This document shows positions 62,957-64,000 of a stretch of DNA of 64,000 bases, one piece after another. The notes under the pieces are model-generated. The model had not been told where the DNA came from and made no database searches. It worked only from the letters and a program-made list of their open reading frames with translations. The DNA is from Erythrobacter sp. F6033 (lineage in GTDB: Bacteria > Pseudomonadota > Alphaproteobacteria > Sphingomonadales > Sphingomonadaceae), in the NCBI RefSeq assembly GCF_023016005.1, contig NZ_JALKAZ010000001.1:806001-870000 (forward strand). The letters are read 5' to 3'. The position numbers and the translations under genes were made by a program. The stretch's first letter is position 1. Each line of letters opens with the position of its first letter.

Positions 62957-63751
62957 CTACATGGCGCTGATGCCGCCATCGAGCTTGAGCTCTGCGCCCG
63001 TCATAAAGCGGCTTTCATCGCTCGCCAGATAGACGACTGCGTTCGCGATATCGTTTGGCTCACCCACAAACCGCAACGGAATTTGCCGCGCGAGCTTGTC
63101 CATCAACACGTTCTTATCGAGCTGGTGCGCTTTGGCGGTGCCATCGAGGATCGGCGTGTCGACAAAGGTCGGATGCACCGAATTGCTGCGGATCTGCATG
63201 TTCTTCTTCGCGCAGTGGAGCGCGATCGATTTCGACAGCATCCACACAGCCGCTTTCGAAGCGTTGTAAGCGGGCATGGTATCGCTGGCGATCAGACCGG
63301 CGATGCTGGAGATGTTGATGATCGAACCCGGCGCGTGTTCACGCATCAGCGGCAGAGCTTTCTGACAACCGTGGAAAATGGAATCGACATTGATCGAGAA
63401 ACACCGCTGCCAATCGCCGAAATCGCATTCTTCGATGTTGCCGGGAACGCCGATACCGGCATTGTTCACCAGCACATTGAGCCCGCCCATACCTTCGCGG
63501 GCTGCGTCGACAGCGGCTTCCCAGCTAGAGGGATCAGTGACGTCATGCTGCGCTGAAAACGCGGTGCCTGCGCCCATTTCCGCATTGACGATCTCGGCTG
63601 TCTCCGCCGCGCCTTCGCCGTTAATATCGGTTGCAAGAACGCGAGCGCCCTCTTGAGCAAGCCGGATGCAGTGCGCGCGGCCAAGCCCTTGCGCGCCGCC
63701 AGTTACCAGAGCGAGTTTGCCTTTGCAGCGTTGGGGTCGCGGTGATGTCAT
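62957..63751 (-). CDS. Short-chain dehydrogenase/reductase
   Basis: A 264-residue classical SDR. LVTGGAQGLGRAH is the cofactor loop, ATDIN the NAD-type acidic strand end, NNAG, NISSIAG and Y-N-A-S-K the active site. GEPNDIANAVVYLASDESRFMTGAELKLDGGISAM is the usual C-terminus. It would oxidise or reduce a hydroxyl, possibly of a steroid or bile-acid-like ring given similarity to 3-hydroxysteroid dehydrogenases, but this is weak. GGAGAGGA precedes ATG 63751. It overlaps the NUDIX stop by four bases. Confidence 0.88.
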   Translation of the reverse strand: MTSPRPQRCKGKLALVTGGAQGLGRAHCIRLAQEGARVLATDINGEGAAETAEIVNAEMGAGTAFSAQHDVTDPSSWEAAVDAAREGMGGLNVLVNNAGIGVPGNIEECDFGDWQRCFSINVDSIFHGCQKALPLMREHAPGSIINISSIAGLIASDTMPAYNASKAAVWMLSKSIALHCAKKNMQIRSNSVHPTFVDTPILDGTAKAHQLDKNVLMDKLARQIPLRFVGEPNDIANAVVYLASDESRFMTGAELKLDGGISAM

Positions 63752-64000
63752 TTGAGTTCCTCTCCAAGATATTCGGGTGTTAGCAGCATCGCTATCCGCA
63801 CATCGACCGCGTGGCCAGCCTTTCGCCATTCGGCAACAAAGCGGGACAGGTCGGACAGCGCGATGCGGTGCACGTTGATATTTTCATCGGGCAGCCCGCC
63901 GCCGTCGCTGACTTTGGTCAGATTGGTGGCGCGGAGCAGGGTAAAGCATTCGGATACCATGCCGGGCGAAGAGTAAAACTCACCCAAGACATCTAGAGTG
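63748..64000 (-). CDS. NUDIX hydrolase, C-terminal part (5' end outside window)
   Basis: The minus frame is open to the window edge and encodes LGEFYSSPGMVSECFTLLRATNLTKVSDGGGLPDENINVHRI, the C-terminal half of an ADP-ribose pyrophosphatase-like NUDIX protein (S-P-G-x-x-x-E, then the E-N/D-I-x-V-H-R strand). The NUDIX box itself would lie beyond the window. The stop overlaps the SDR start (ATGA), so the two form an operon. Confidence 0.82.
   Translation of the reverse strand, partial: TLDVLGEFYSSPGMVSECFTLLRATNLTKVSDGGGLPDENINVHRIALSDLSRFVAEWRKAGHAVDVRIAMLLTPEYLGEELK

Overview
The window looks like a chromosomal segment of an alphaproteobacterium of the order Sphingomonadales, probably close to Erythrobacter/Altererythrobacter. 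The inference rests on gene families and gene order: the tsaD<->hemC-hemD-mitofilin block, a sphingomonad-type UvrB N-terminus, a proteobacterial alternative oxidase, a large TonB receptor, and an alphaproteobacterial recF. No rRNA, tRNA, CRISPR array, insertion sequence or prophage was seen. Coding density is high and base composition moderately GC-rich by eye. The left end, the pentapeptide-repeat gene near 31 kb and the SIR2-TPR gene near 49 kb look less GC-rich.

Layout. 0-4.8 kb: right part of a lasso-peptide-type RiPP cluster (3' end of an asparagine-synthase-like cyclase, nucleotidyltransferase, HPr-kinase-like kinase, sulfotransferase, stand-alone PqqD/RRE), with a DUF2306-like gene fragment in the gap. 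4.8-7 kb: two tandem secreted tail-collar-domain proteins and a secreted YbjN-like protein. 7-18 kb: oxidative and catabolic metabolism (DCC protein, FMN 2-hydroxyacid oxidase, aldehyde dehydrogenase, alanine dehydrogenase, alternative oxidase, fumarylacetoacetase-family hydrolase, maleylacetoacetate isomerase, glutaryl-CoA dehydrogenase, acetyl-CoA synthetase). 17.6-34.6 kb: envelope and housekeeping genes (HhH membrane protein, vWA lipoprotein, flippase, gpsA, tsaD, hemC, hemD, mitofilin-like, UbiH-type hydroxylase, DsbD, lipoprotein, pentapeptide protein, uvrB). 34.6-40.9 kb: DUF3617 lipoprotein, hydrolase, a complete Anbu operon (circularly permuted ATP-grasp, alpha-E, transglutaminase, Anbu peptidase) and a LuxR-type regulator. 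41-47.7 kb: extensin-like protein, VOC protein, CcdA plus thioredoxin, PutP, DUF1330 protein, LysR regulator, SDR. 47.9-50.1 kb: a stand-alone SIR2-TPR protein. 50-55.6 kb: typA, TonB receptor, DUF805. 55.6-61.8 kb: lipoprotein-type ABC exporter, SGNH esterase, secreted metallopeptidase-like protein, recF. 61.9-62.8 kb: a sigma-54-type promoter followed by three tiny paralogous membrane peptides and PspC. The right end holds an SDR and a truncated NUDIX hydrolase.

How the genes work together. The RiPP genes HPrK-sulfotransferase-PqqD overlap and are surely co-translated. The FAH-family hydrolase, MaiA and GcdH feed aromatic and lysine/tryptophan breakdown products to central metabolism, with Acs next door. 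CcdA plus thioredoxin, and separately DsbD, carry reductant to the periplasm. The four Anbu-operon genes form a known conserved proteasome-like module. The least described items are the micropeptide-PspC operon at 62 kb, the SIR2-TPR protein, and the kinase, sulfotransferase and nucleotidyltransferase combination in the lasso-type cluster. All functional statements come from reading motifs by eye; no database search was possible.
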